Positions 13,535-21,588 of a stretch of 26,505 bases of DNA are shown here, one piece after another. The stretch lies in NCBI GenBank assembly GCA_964551965.1, contig CAZKFB010000014.1, positions 1 through 26,505 on the forward strand, given 5' to 3'. Numbering within the stretch: the first letter of the stretch is position 1; the number at the start of each line of letters is the position of its first letter. Source of the DNA: CAG-582 sp964551965. GTDB lineage: Bacteria > Bacillota_I > Bacilli_A > RF39 > UBA660. A program made the translations under genes and the position numbers. Below the pieces are notes generated by a model. It did no database searches. It was not told the origin of the DNA and saw nothing but the letters and a program-made list of their open reading frames with translations.

Positions 13535-13601
13535 CCTTTTTTGGTGTATTTAATATTTTCTGAAATTGATATAATTTACTTCTTTTGTCCTAATTATTTT
13601 A

Positions 13602-13630
13602 TTGTCAATATCAAACATATGTTGTATAAT
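13602..13630 (+). promoter_or_regulatory. Promoter of dnaE
   Basis: TTGTCA (13602-13607), a 17-bp spacer and TATAAT (13625-13630). The -10 box lies 17 bp before the GTG start chosen for dnaE. Confidence 0.75.
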
Positions 13631-13647
13631 TTGATTAGGTGATAGAT

Positions 13648-16512
13648 GTGTTTACTCCATTAGGCGTTAAAACTGATTATTCTCTATTAAAAAGCTTAAT
13701 AAAAGTAGATGATTATGTTTCTTATGGAATAAATCATGATTTAAATACGCTTGGAATTCTCGATAATAATTTATGCTCGTCTCATATCTTTTATGAATTA
13801 TGTAAGAAGAATTCCATAAAACCAATAATTGGTCTTGATATAATAGTTGATAATTATCATATTTTTCTATATCCAAGAAACTATGATGGATTAGTAAATT
13901 TATTTAGACTTACTAATTTAGAAAATATTTCTATTAGTACATTAAATGATTATCAAGATAATGTTATATGTGTTTTACCAATACAATCTAGTGAATTATT
14001 TGAAGTAGTAAGTAAAATATTCGATAAAGTATTTGTATCATACTCAAATAAGGAAGAAGAAATAAATGCATCTCTTATAACAAATAATACTATTTTTATT
14101 AATGATACCAGAGTAATCGATGCCAAGAATGCTAAATATATTAATTATTTAAATTTAATAAATGACAATAAAAAATTAGGAGATATTGAACTAGTTAATT
14201 ATAATAATAAGGTATTAAAAATAGAGGATAAAGATACTTCTAAATTAACTGATTTAATTGATATTGATTTTCCTAATGGAGAAAAATATATTCCAGTTTT
14301 CGATGCTAAATCAGACTCTGTTGAATATTTGAAAACTTTAAGCTACCGCGGGCTTGAAAAACGTTTAAATGATAAAGTAACACCTCAATATAAAGAGCGA
14401 TTAGATTATGAATTAAAAGTAATTATTGATATGGGGTTTACGGATTATTTCTTAATTGTATTTGACTATGTCAGATTTGCTATTAAAAATGATATTTTCG
14501 TTGGCGTAGGAAGAGGTTCGGCAGCCGGTTCATTAGTTGCATATTCTTTAGGTATAACTTGGATAGATCCATTAAAATATGATTTATTATTTGAAAGATT
14601 TTTAAATCCTGAACGTATTACGATGCCTGATATCGATATTGATTTTGAAGATGAGAGAAGAGAAGAAGTAGTAAATTATGTAAGAGAAAAATATGGGGAG
14701 AATCGAGTTGCTAAAATTATTGCATTCGGTACAATGGCCGCTAAAGATGTCTTAAGGACAGTAGCTAAAATAAATAATGTCGATGAACTTACAATAAATT
14801 CTCTATTGAAATTAATAAGTAGTAAGAAGACATTAAAAGAAAATTTAACAGACGAAGTAAATTCTTTACTTAATAGAAATTCGATTTTAAAGAAAGTATA
14901 TGAGGAATCCTTACCTTTAGAGGGGTTAAAAAAACATATTACTATTCATGCTGCCGGAGTTGTTATTTGTAGTGATGATTTAACTAATCATTTACCATTA
15001 ATGACAAGTAATGGAGAAGTGTTAACAGGTTATCCAAAAGAAGAACTTGAAGAATTAGGGATCCTTAAGATGGACTTCCTATCGGTAAAGAATCTTACAA
15101 TTATGTCAGATTGTCTAAAGAGTATTAAAGAAGATAATATAGATATAAATATTAATAATATTCCTTTAGATGATAAAAAAGTATATGAATTATTCTCGAA
15201 AGCTGATACGGTTGGGGTATTCCAATTTGAATCAAATGGTTTAAAAGATTTCTTAGTTCGATTAAAACCAAATCGTTTTGATGATTTAGTAATGGCACTT
15301 GCAATTTATCGACCAGGACCAATGCAATATATAGATTCCTATATAAATAGAAAACATGGAAAAGAAAAAGTTGTTATACCTGATGAATCTTTAAGATATA
15401 TTCTTGAACCGACTTATGGTATTCTTGTATATCAAGAGCAAATTATGGAAATATTAAAATGTATGGCTAAATTTAGTTATGCAGAAGCTGATATAATAAG
15501 AAGAGCTATCAGTAAGAGAAAAGTTAAAGAAATTGAAAGTATTAAAGAAAAATTTATAACTAATTCTATAAATAATGGATATAGTGAAGAAGTTACTAAT
15601 ACTGTATATGAATGGATATTAAAATTTGCTGGATTTGGATTTAATAAATCTCATTCGGTAGCTTATGCTTTTATCGCATATCAAATGGCATATTTAAAAG
15701 TATATTATAAAGATTATTATTATATTAATCTCTTGAATTCTAATATTAGTGGTGAAACTAAAACTAAGGAATATATTGAAGAAGCTAAGAGATGTGGAAT
15801 AAACATCTTAAAACCTGATATCAATTTGAGTCAAAATAAATATTCTAAAGAGAGTGATGGAATACGTTTACCACTTCGTGTAATTAAAGGTGTAGGTTCT
15901 TCATCAAGCGATGCCATTATTTCGGCAAGAGGAGATAAACCATTTACTGACTTCTTTGATTTTATCGCGCGTTCTTATGGATTTAATGTTAACAAAAAAA
16001 CTCTTGAGAATTTAATTCTAGCTGGTGTATTTGATGCGTTTGGATATAATCGAGCAACACTTTTAAAGAATATTTCATCTTCAATAACTTATGCGGAATT
16101 AATACATGATTTAGATTCATCACTAGTTAATAAACCAGAAATGGTTATGGAAAGTGAAATGCCAGAATTTGATTTAATGCAACATGAACTTGATCTATTT
16201 GGATTCTATGTTTCAACTCATCCTGCTAGTAAATATACGAAAGTTATGAAGCAAATCGATATTGCATCTAATTTTAACAAATTAATTAAGACAGTAGTTT
16301 TAGTTGAAAAGATTAAAGTAATAAAAACCAAAAAGAATAAAGATATGGCGTTCCTTGTTGGAAGTGATGAAACGACTTCTAATGAATTTATCTTATTTGA
16401 TAATTTAAATATAAGCGAAATAAATGTTGGAGATTTATTACTAATTGAGGGACGTGTTGAGAGAAGATTAGATAAATATCAAATAATTGTTAATCAGATA
16501 AGCAAGGTTTAA
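13648..16512 (+). CDS. dnaE: DNA polymerase III alpha subunit, DnaE type, degenerate PHP domain
   Basis: The 954-residue C-family DNA polymerase has GVGRGSAAGSLVAYSLG (about 286), the palm motif MPDIDIDFEDERR with Asp328 and Asp330, a third acidic site at KMDFLS (Asp476), HAAGVVI, IYRPGPMQYI, FNKSHSVAYAFIAYQMAYLK, a helix-hairpin-helix region and a C-terminal OB-fold ending VNQISKV. In Bacillus DnaE extends primers before handing over to PolC. The PHP domain at the N-terminus has lost its metal site: where the family reads LHVHSEYSLL this has LGVKTDYSLL, and the ALTDHGN segment reads LGILDNN, so no proofreading or phosphatase activity is expected. It is about 15% shorter than Bacillus DnaE. 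I chose GTG at 13648, four bases after AGGTGAT; the GTG at 13639 is within that site. Confidence 0.93.
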   Translation: MFTPLGVKTDYSLLKSLIKVDDYVSYGINHDLNTLGILDNNLCSSHIFYELCKKNSIKPIIGLDIIVDNYHIFLYPRNYDGLVNLFRLTNLENISISTLNDYQDNVICVLPIQSSELFEVVSKIFDKVFVSYSNKEEEINASLITNNTIFINDTRVIDAKNAKYINYLNLINDNKKLGDIELVNYNNKVLKIEDKDTSKLTDLIDIDFPNGEKYIPVFDAKSDSVEYLKTLSYRGLEKRLNDKVTPQYKERLDYELKVIIDMGFTDYFLIVFDYVRFAIKNDIFVGVGRGSAAGSLVAYSLGITWIDPLKYDLLFERFLNPERITMPDIDIDFEDERREEVVNYVREKYGENRVAKIIAFGTMAAKDVLRTVAKINNVDELTINSLLKLISSKKTLKENLTDEVNSLLNRNSILKKVYEESLPLEGLKKHITIHAAGVVICSDDLTNHLPLMTSNGEVLTGYPKEELEELGILKMDFLSVKNLTIMSDCLKSIKEDNIDININNIPLDDKKVYELFSKADTVGVFQFESNGLKDFLVRLKPNRFDDLVMALAIYRPGPMQYIDSYINRKHGKEKVVIPDESLRYILEPTYGILVYQEQIMEILKCMAKFSYAEADIIRRAISKRKVKEIESIKEKFITNSINNGYSEEVTNTVYEWILKFAGFGFNKSHSVAYAFIAYQMAYLKVYYKDYYYINLLNSNISGETKTKEYIEEAKRCGINILKPDINLSQNKYSKESDGIRLPLRVIKGVGSSSSDAIISARGDKPFTDFFDFIARSYGFNVNKKTLENLILAGVFDAFGYNRATLLKNISSSITYAELIHDLDSSLVNKPEMVMESEMPEFDLMQHELDLFGFYVSTHPASKYTKVMKQIDIASNFNKLIKTVVLVEKIKVIKTKKNKDMAFLVGSDETTSNEFILFDNLNISEINVGDLLLIEGRVERRLDKYQIIVNQISKV

Positions 16513-16537
16513 ATTTACTTAATTTAGGGGGATATCA

Positions 16538-17509
16538 ATGAGAGAAAATCTATATGAAAAAGAAAGAGTTTCTAACACTAGAATAAAAATAGATGAATTA
16601 TATAATATTGTAGATAGTTTCAATTTGGAATTAAATGATTATATAGAAGTTCTTTTTACAAGCGGGTTAGATAAAAGAGATATTAATCATCTTGAACAAA
16701 TAATAAATAGTTTAATGCAATTAGAATATCAAATAAAAGTAGAAATTAATGAAGCTATTCATACTCGATATCTATTTCGGGAAAAATATAGGGGTTATCC
16801 TTATTTCCGTGTAATATGGCCTGAAGATGAAAAAGAAATTTTCTATATGTGGGACAATATTATCCGCTATGAGAAAGAATTATTAAAATATTTAGGAAGC
16901 ATAGCTATTGAATTCTATAAGATATTAATAAGTTTAAAGAAAAAATATCAAAAAGTAAGTTACACAGATTTTATCAAAAATGAAGCAAGTTTATTACATT
17001 TAGTTTCTACTAATAATCATAAATTTGCCAATATAAAGAAAGTATCTGATGATGCTTTCCTTTTCTGTTGCCAATTTCATAATGAAGGAACTCCATCTAT
17101 GCGGGTTAATTCTCACAACAATACTATAAGATGTTATGGATGTGGGATAGAATTAAATGTTATAGACTATATTATGGAAGTAGAAGAATTAGATTATTGG
17201 CATGCCTTAGCATTACTTGCCGCAATTTATAAAATTGAATTTAGAGATAACCCATACAATGAAGAAAGCGAATTGGTAAAAAAATATACAAACAATTATG
17301 CTTTAGCTAAATACAAAAGACGTTTAGAAACAGGATATAAAAGAGCAAAATATAAAAACAAGAATTTTAATAATTACTTAGCTCTAGCAAATTATGAAAG
17401 AGAATTTGCTTCATTATCCCGTATTAAAAAGGGTGAATATGTAAAACATGATAAGATGCCCGAAAATAAAAAATTGGTATATCAAATGCCTATTTTTTCT
17501 GAATTTTAA
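16538..17509 (+). CDS. CHC2 zinc-finger (primase-type) protein without a TOPRIM domain
   Basis: Residues about 165-235 form a DnaG-type CHC2 zinc finger: FLFCCQFHNEGTPSMRVN, then TIRCYGCG and a helix DYWHALALLAAIY. The ligands are Cys178, His181, Cys199 and Cys202, with exactly 17 residues between His and the second Cys pair. In DnaG this finger reads single-stranded template. Residues 1-150 are charged and helical, probably coiled coil, unlike DnaG, and no TOPRIM catalytic core follows; the C-terminus (about 240-323) is basic (KYKRRLETGYKRAKYKNK), suited to nucleic acid. It starts 25 bp after dnaE with AGGGGGAT, so it is probably cotranscribed. A role in primer handling with DnaE is inference; it could also regulate another process. 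Confidence 0.75.
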   Translation: MRENLYEKERVSNTRIKIDELYNIVDSFNLELNDYIEVLFTSGLDKRDINHLEQIINSLMQLEYQIKVEINEAIHTRYLFREKYRGYPYFRVIWPEDEKEIFYMWDNIIRYEKELLKYLGSIAIEFYKILISLKKKYQKVSYTDFIKNEASLLHLVSTNNHKFANIKKVSDDAFLFCCQFHNEGTPSMRVNSHNNTIRCYGCGIELNVIDYIMEVEELDYWHALALLAAIYKIEFRDNPYNEESELVKKYTNNYALAKYKRRLETGYKRAKYKNKNFNNYLALANYEREFASLSRIKKGEYVKHDKMPENKKLVYQMPIFSEF

Positions 17510-17514
17510 AAATT

Positions 17515-17555
17515 AGAGAATGTTTATTGTCAAATATCTCTTTTTTTGTTATGAT
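17515..17555 (+). promoter_or_regulatory. Overlapping terminator and promoter before the HD-domain gene
   Basis: AGAGA (17515-17519) with TGTTT pairs with AAATA and TCTCT (17537-17541) around one bulged A, followed by T7 (17541-17547): a terminator for the dnaE transcript. Inside the hairpin is a -35 TTGTCA (17527-17532), and 17 bp later a TATGAT -10 (17550-17555) with the TGn extension follows the T run. Both signals share the same 41 bp. Confidence 0.65.
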
Positions 17556-17582
17556 AATCTCCATTAGAGAAGGATTGATTTT

Positions 17583-18509
17583 ATGACACTTTATAAATAT
17601 TATCAAAGTTTACTAGGACCTATTCCTGAATTTTTAAAAAAGTATTTAGAATTAGATATTCTAATAAGACTAATGGATGTATCAATATTTTGTGGTATGG
17701 AATATGGTTCAAAAAAGATGTATGAATTTCATGCTTTTATAAGTCGTTTTGATCATTCTCTAAATACTGCTTTAATAACTTGGAGATTAACGCATGATAA
17801 AAAGAGTACATTAGCTGCTTTATTTCATGATGTAGCTTCACCAGCATTTTCTCATGTAATAGATTTTATGAATAAAGATTATCTTGTTCAAGAATCAACA
17901 GAAGAAAGAACAGAAAGTATTCTTGCTAGTTCAAAAGAATTAATAGAAATGCTTGAAAGTGATGGCGTTGAACTAGAAGATATAATTGATTATAAAAATG
18001 ATCCGGTTGTCGATTCTCGAAGACCACATCTATGTGCTGATCGTCTTGAGGGTATTATTTCTGTAAGTATTGGATGGACTAATTTAATGAATGAAGAATT
18101 ATTGAAAGAAATACTCGATAGTTTGACCCTTTTTACAAATGAAGAAGGCGAATTAGAAATAGGTTTTAATAATAAATTAGTTGCGGAAAAAGTAGTAGAA
18201 ATTAACAATGAGTATAATAGAAGAACTAGTTCAATTAACGATTATTATATGATGAATTTAATGGCTAAAGTTATTAAAAAGTGTCTTTCATTAAATATCT
18301 TTACGATGGATGACTTATATCATTATGGAGAACATGGGATTATTGATATCATCGAAGAAAATAAAAGTATTGATAACGAACTTGAAATGTTATGGTTAGA
18401 ATTTAAAACTACTAAAGAAGCAAATTTAACATTTATGGAACCTGTAAAAGATAAGTGTATAAACCCCTTAATATTGGGTACTAGATTATTTAAAACTATT
18501 AAAAATTAA
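17583..18509 (+). CDS. HD-domain phosphohydrolase
   Basis: The 308-residue protein has the HD metal-site pattern: His58 (SRFDHSLNTALI), His82-Asp83 (LAALFHDVASPAFSHVIDF, with His91 and Asp94 following), and Asp153 (CADRLEG). The arrangement with FHDVASPAFSH resembles dGTPase/SpoT-like HD phosphohydrolases that cleave nucleotides. The N-terminal 50 residues are helical. It has its own promoter and an ATG after AGAAGGATTG. Its neighbours (a replication pair before, CAP protein and ffh after) do not fix the substrate; a housekeeping nucleotide role is plausible. Confidence 0.8.
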   Translation: MTLYKYYQSLLGPIPEFLKKYLELDILIRLMDVSIFCGMEYGSKKMYEFHAFISRFDHSLNTALITWRLTHDKKSTLAALFHDVASPAFSHVIDFMNKDYLVQESTEERTESILASSKELIEMLESDGVELEDIIDYKNDPVVDSRRPHLCADRLEGIISVSIGWTNLMNEELLKEILDSLTLFTNEEGELEIGFNNKLVAEKVVEINNEYNRRTSSINDYYMMNLMAKVIKKCLSLNIFTMDDLYHYGEHGIIDIIEENKSIDNELEMLWLEFKTTKEANLTFMEPVKDKCINPLILGTRLFKTIKN

Positions 18510-18516
18510 TAATGTT

Positions 18517-18525
18517 TGTTATAAT
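18517..18525 (+). promoter_or_regulatory. Extended -10 promoter for the CAP-domain gene
   Basis: TG, one base, TATAAT (18517-18525), 17 bp before the ATG. No good -35. It may also serve ffh. Confidence 0.55.
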
Positions 18526-18542
18526 TATAATTAGGTGATTAT

Positions 18543-19289
18543 ATGGATAATTCAAATGATAAGAAAAAGATATTTATATTGAGAGCAGTTATTGCTTTCA
18601 TTCTATTATTAATCGTATTATTTTCTGTTGTTGCTATATTGGATTTTCAGTCAGATAAGAATGATCCAAAATATTTGAGTACAACAACGAGAAGAACATA
18701 TAAAAAAGAAAGTACAACAAAACAAACTATTACTACAAACTCAGAAGAAGAAAAAACAACGACTACTTCAACAACGACGGCGAAAATTCAACAAGGATCA
18801 ACGAGAAAATCAAGTAGTAGTTCAAGAACAACAACAAATAGAACGACAACAAAGAGTAGTGGAACTGGTTCTATATCACCAATACCTGACGTTCCTGATT
18901 ATACGGAGGCAACCGGTGCATCTAATCATGCCAATGCTGTAGATTCATGGGAATGGTATGTTGCTGACAAAATAAATGAAATGAGAGAGAGAAATGGTTT
19001 AAATAGACTAACTGTTGCTGTTGAGCTAAGAGAATTTGCTGAATCGGCCGGTGATGTATATAATTCACAAGGAGAAGAAGCAACTACTGATTATCTAGAT
19101 GGTTATAGTAATTATCGTTTCTGGACAGTTAATCAAAATGTTAATCAGGATTATCTTGTTAACAATACAATAAATGCTACAAGTATTACAACTAATAAAT
19201 ATTATACATATATGGGAGTAGGAATAATAAAACATGTAAATAAACAAAATGGGTTACCATCTTATCATTATTGTATAATATATCAATAA
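18543..19289 (+). CDS. Membrane-anchored CAP-domain protein with a Thr/Ser-rich stalk
   Basis: The 248-residue protein has an N-terminal membrane anchor (about residues 10-33), then a low-complexity Thr/Ser stalk (about 45-108: TTTRRTY, TTTTSTTTAK, SSSSSRTTTNR) and a CAP/SCP-PR1-like domain (about 130-248). The CAP match is seen in VADKINEMRERNGLNRLTV, ELREFAESAGDVY and the closing YMGVGIIKHV with YHYCIIYQ. Clear counterparts of the CAP His and Glu metal-site residues are not obvious. CAP proteins of Bacillota are exported, and some act in spores (YkwD type). AGGTGAT precedes the ATG. The 17-bp gap to ffh suggests cotranscription. Confidence 0.75.
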   Translation: MDNSNDKKKIFILRAVIAFILLLIVLFSVVAILDFQSDKNDPKYLSTTTRRTYKKESTTKQTITTNSEEEKTTTTSTTTAKIQQGSTRKSSSSSRTTTNRTTTKSSGTGSISPIPDVPDYTEATGASNHANAVDSWEWYVADKINEMRERNGLNRLTVAVELREFAESAGDVYNSQGEEATTDYLDGYSNYRFWTVNQNVNQDYLVNNTINATSITTNKYYTYMGVGIIKHVNKQNGLPSYHYCIIYQ

Positions 19290-19306
19290 ACTCGAGGAGG
19301 AATAAT

Positions 19307-20614
19307 ATGTTTGAATATATGGGTGACAGATTACAAAATGCTATTAAAAACATCAAAGGTATGGGTCGTATAACTGAAGATAATATTGGCGAAGCAATGC
19401 GTGAAATTCGTATGGCATTACTTGAAGCTGATGTTAACTATGAAGTAGTAAAAGAGTTCACTAGAAATGTTAAAGAAAAAGCAATTGGTATGGAAGTTGA
19501 AAAAACTTTAAAACCTGAAGAACTATTTATTAAATTAGTAAAAGATGAATTAGTAAGTTTACTAGGTGGAGACTATGTTCCTTTATGTGTTGATAAAAAT
19601 CCAACAATAATTATGATGGTTGGTCTTCAAGGTTCAGGTAAGACAACTACGGCTGGTAAATTAGCTAATCTAGTTCGTAAAAAGAATAAGAAAAATCCTT
19701 TACTTGTTGCTTGTGATGTTTATCGTCCGGCAGCAATTGATCAATTAAAGAGTATTGGTGCATCTCTTAATATACCAGTATTTGAAGAAGGTAAGTCAAA
19801 ACCATTAGATATTGTAAATCATGCTCTTAATTATGCTAAGGAAAATAAACATGATTTTATCATTATCGATACAGCAGGACGTCTACATATCGATGAAGAA
19901 TTAATGGGAGAATTAATCGAGATTAATAATACAGTTAAACCTAATGAAGTATTATTAGTAATAGATGCTATGATGGGTCAAGATGCCATCAATGTTATAA
20001 ATGGGTTTAATGATGCTTTAGAACTTACTGGTGCTATCTTAACAAAGATGGATGGAAATACTAAGGGTGGTGTTGCTCTTTCTGTAAGACACTTAACTAA
20101 TGTTCCAATTAAGTTCATTGGTGACTCGGAAAAATTAGATGGAATAAGTGAATTCTATCCGGAAAGAATGGCTGAAAGAATTTTAGATATGGGTGATATT
20201 TTATCTATTGCTGAAAAAGCTGAAGGTATAATATCAGAAACCGAAGCTAATGATTTAGCAAAGAAAATGCGTAAAGGAGATTACAATCTAGAAGACTTCT
20301 TAACAAACTTAAAACAAATTAGAAAACTTGGACCATTAGAAAATATTTTAAAAATGATGCCTGGCGCTAGAAAAGCTGGTTTAAATAATATCAATATTGA
20401 TCCTAAAGATATGGCTCATGTTGAAGCAATTATTTTATCAATGACACCTTATGAGAGAAGACATCCTGAAGTATTAAAGGCAACTCGTAAACAACGTATT
20501 GCTTCCGGTTCGGGAAGAAGTGTTGAAGAAGTAAATAGATTACTTAATCAATTTGAAAGTATGAAAAAGATGATGAAACAATTCTCTAATGGAAATATGA
20601 AAATGCCATTTTAA
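19307..20614 (+). CDS. ffh: Signal recognition particle protein Ffh
   Basis: The 435-residue GTPase has the N domain (1-90), G1 GLQGSGKTTTAGKLA at 106-120, DVYRPAAIDQL, DTAGRLHIDEELMGEL, LTKMDGNTKGG, and the Met-rich M domain with GDYNLEDFLTNLKQIRKLG and the 4.5S RNA-binding helix-turn RKQRIASGSGRSVEEVN, ending MMKQFSNGNMKMPF. Ffh with 4.5S RNA delivers nascent membrane proteins to FtsY and SecYEG. The start is the ATG at 19307 after GAGGAGG; an in-frame upstream ATG at 19271 lies in the CAP gene. The regulator ylxM, usual before ffh in Bacillus, is absent here; instead a CAP protein precedes it. Confidence 0.97.
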   Translation: MFEYMGDRLQNAIKNIKGMGRITEDNIGEAMREIRMALLEADVNYEVVKEFTRNVKEKAIGMEVEKTLKPEELFIKLVKDELVSLLGGDYVPLCVDKNPTIIMMVGLQGSGKTTTAGKLANLVRKKNKKNPLLVACDVYRPAAIDQLKSIGASLNIPVFEEGKSKPLDIVNHALNYAKENKHDFIIIDTAGRLHIDEELMGELIEINNTVKPNEVLLVIDAMMGQDAINVINGFNDALELTGAILTKMDGNTKGGVALSVRHLTNVPIKFIGDSEKLDGISEFYPERMAERILDMGDILSIAEKAEGIISETEANDLAKKMRKGDYNLEDFLTNLKQIRKLGPLENILKMMPGARKAGLNNINIDPKDMAHVEAIILSMTPYERRHPEVLKATRKQRIASGSGRSVEEVNRLLNQFESMKKMMKQFSNGNMKMPF

Positions 20615-20641
20615 AACTGAAATTATTTCAGTTTTTTTTTA
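20613..20641 (+). terminator. Intrinsic terminator after ffh
   Basis: AAAACTGAAA (20613-20622), TTA loop, TTTCAGTTTT (20626-20635), then T to about 20640. It begins inside the ffh stop codon. Confidence 0.88.
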
Positions 20642-20651
20642 TTCTCCAATT

Positions 20652-20660
20652 TGTTATAAT
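20652..20660 (+). promoter_or_regulatory. Extended -10 promoter for the small membrane-protein pair
   Basis: TG, one base, TATAAT (20652-20660). At the -35 position lies the T run of the ffh terminator. Confidence 0.5.
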
Positions 20661-20694
20661 AAACATAGATAGTTAATAATTAGAAGGTGAATAC

Positions 20695-21231
20695 ATGAAG
20701 AGTAAATTAATATTATTGTCATCAATGACAACTATTATAGTAGTAACTATTATTGGTATTATTATTTCTTTAACTAGTTATAATCGTACTATTAATGTTA
20801 AAACTATAGATGGCTATCACACAATTAAACTAAATTTAACAGATAAAATTAAAAAGATAAAAAATAAAGAATGTCAAAGTTCTTTAAATAATATGTTGAA
20901 TCGTATAGACGATACTTATCTTTCGGATAATACCAATGTTAAAAACTATTATGAAACTTATTTTAAAGATGATTTAACATTTCTAAATTATTATGATGAT
21001 GTAGTCAATATCTGCAAATTATCTAAGAAAGAAACCGATATTATTTATATTGATGCTCTTGCTTCAACTAATTATCCTAATTCAATTAAAAAAGAATATT
21101 ATTTAAGGTATGAATTTAAAATAAGAGATACTAAATCTTTAAAATATCTTGAAGAGAATGATTTAGTAGGTACTTTTACAACTAAGTATTTAGAATTAAA
21201 AGTACTCAATTCATTAATAGAAGAGGTGTAG
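20695..21231 (+). CDS. Small membrane-anchored protein of unknown function
   Basis: I do not recognise this 178-residue protein. One membrane segment (about residues 5-27) is followed by a predicted outside region containing NVKTIDGYHTIKLNLTDKIK and a charged helical part (NNMLNRIDDTYLSDNTN, YYETYFKDDL). Two Cys residues (in KECQSS and NICKLS) might form a disulfide. AGAAGGTGA precedes the ATG. The stop is one base before the start of the next gene, so the two form an operon. Confidence 0.65.
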   Translation: MKSKLILLSSMTTIIVVTIIGIIISLTSYNRTINVKTIDGYHTIKLNLTDKIKKIKNKECQSSLNNMLNRIDDTYLSDNTNVKNYYETYFKDDLTFLNYYDDVVNICKLSKKETDIIYIDALASTNYPNSIKKEYYLRYEFKIRDTKSLKYLEENDLVGTFTTKYLELKVLNSLIEEV

Positions 21232-21232
21232 T

Positions 21233-21574
21233 ATGAAAAACTTATATCTTGTTCTTTTGGTATTAAATAATATAGCTTCAATTATTTTAATAGGTATGTT
21301 TTCAAATAATATAGCATTGGGAATTATATCAGCAATACTATTTATTGCTTTTACAATTGCTATAATAAAAAATAAAAAAAAGATTGAATTAATAGATTTA
21401 ATAACCTTATCCATTTATATGGTATTTGTAATCTCAATATTTATATTTAGTATTATATTTCAGACTTCTAATACTAAAACATTTAGTATAATTTATTTTA
21501 GTCAATTTTTACTTTTACCAAATATATTATTTAATATATATAATTCATTTAAAATAAAAAGTTCTTCAAATTAA
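21233..21574 (+). CDS. Small integral membrane protein, about four helices
   Basis: The 113-residue protein is almost entirely hydrophobic, with four likely membrane helices (about residues 2-20, 23-42, 54-77 and 84-105) and short charged loops such as KNKKKIE. No family is recognised. It starts one base after the previous gene, using GAGGTG. The stop codon (21572-21574) overlaps by 3-4 bp the end of the convergent gerAB gene. Confidence 0.65.
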   Translation: MKNLYLVLLVLNNIASIILIGMFSNNIALGIISAILFIAFTIAIIKNKKKIELIDLITLSIYMVFVISIFIFSIIFQTSNTKTFSIIYFSQFLLLPNILFNIYNSFKIKSSSN

Positions 21575-21588
21575 GAAGAACTTTTTTT
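21556..21588. terminator. Bidirectional terminator between convergent operons
   Basis: AAAAAGTTCTTC (21556-21567) pairs with GAAGAACTTTTT (21575-21586), with a 7-nt loop. Both stop codons, of the rightward membrane-protein gene and the leftward gerAB, overlap in the loop. Confidence 0.85.
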
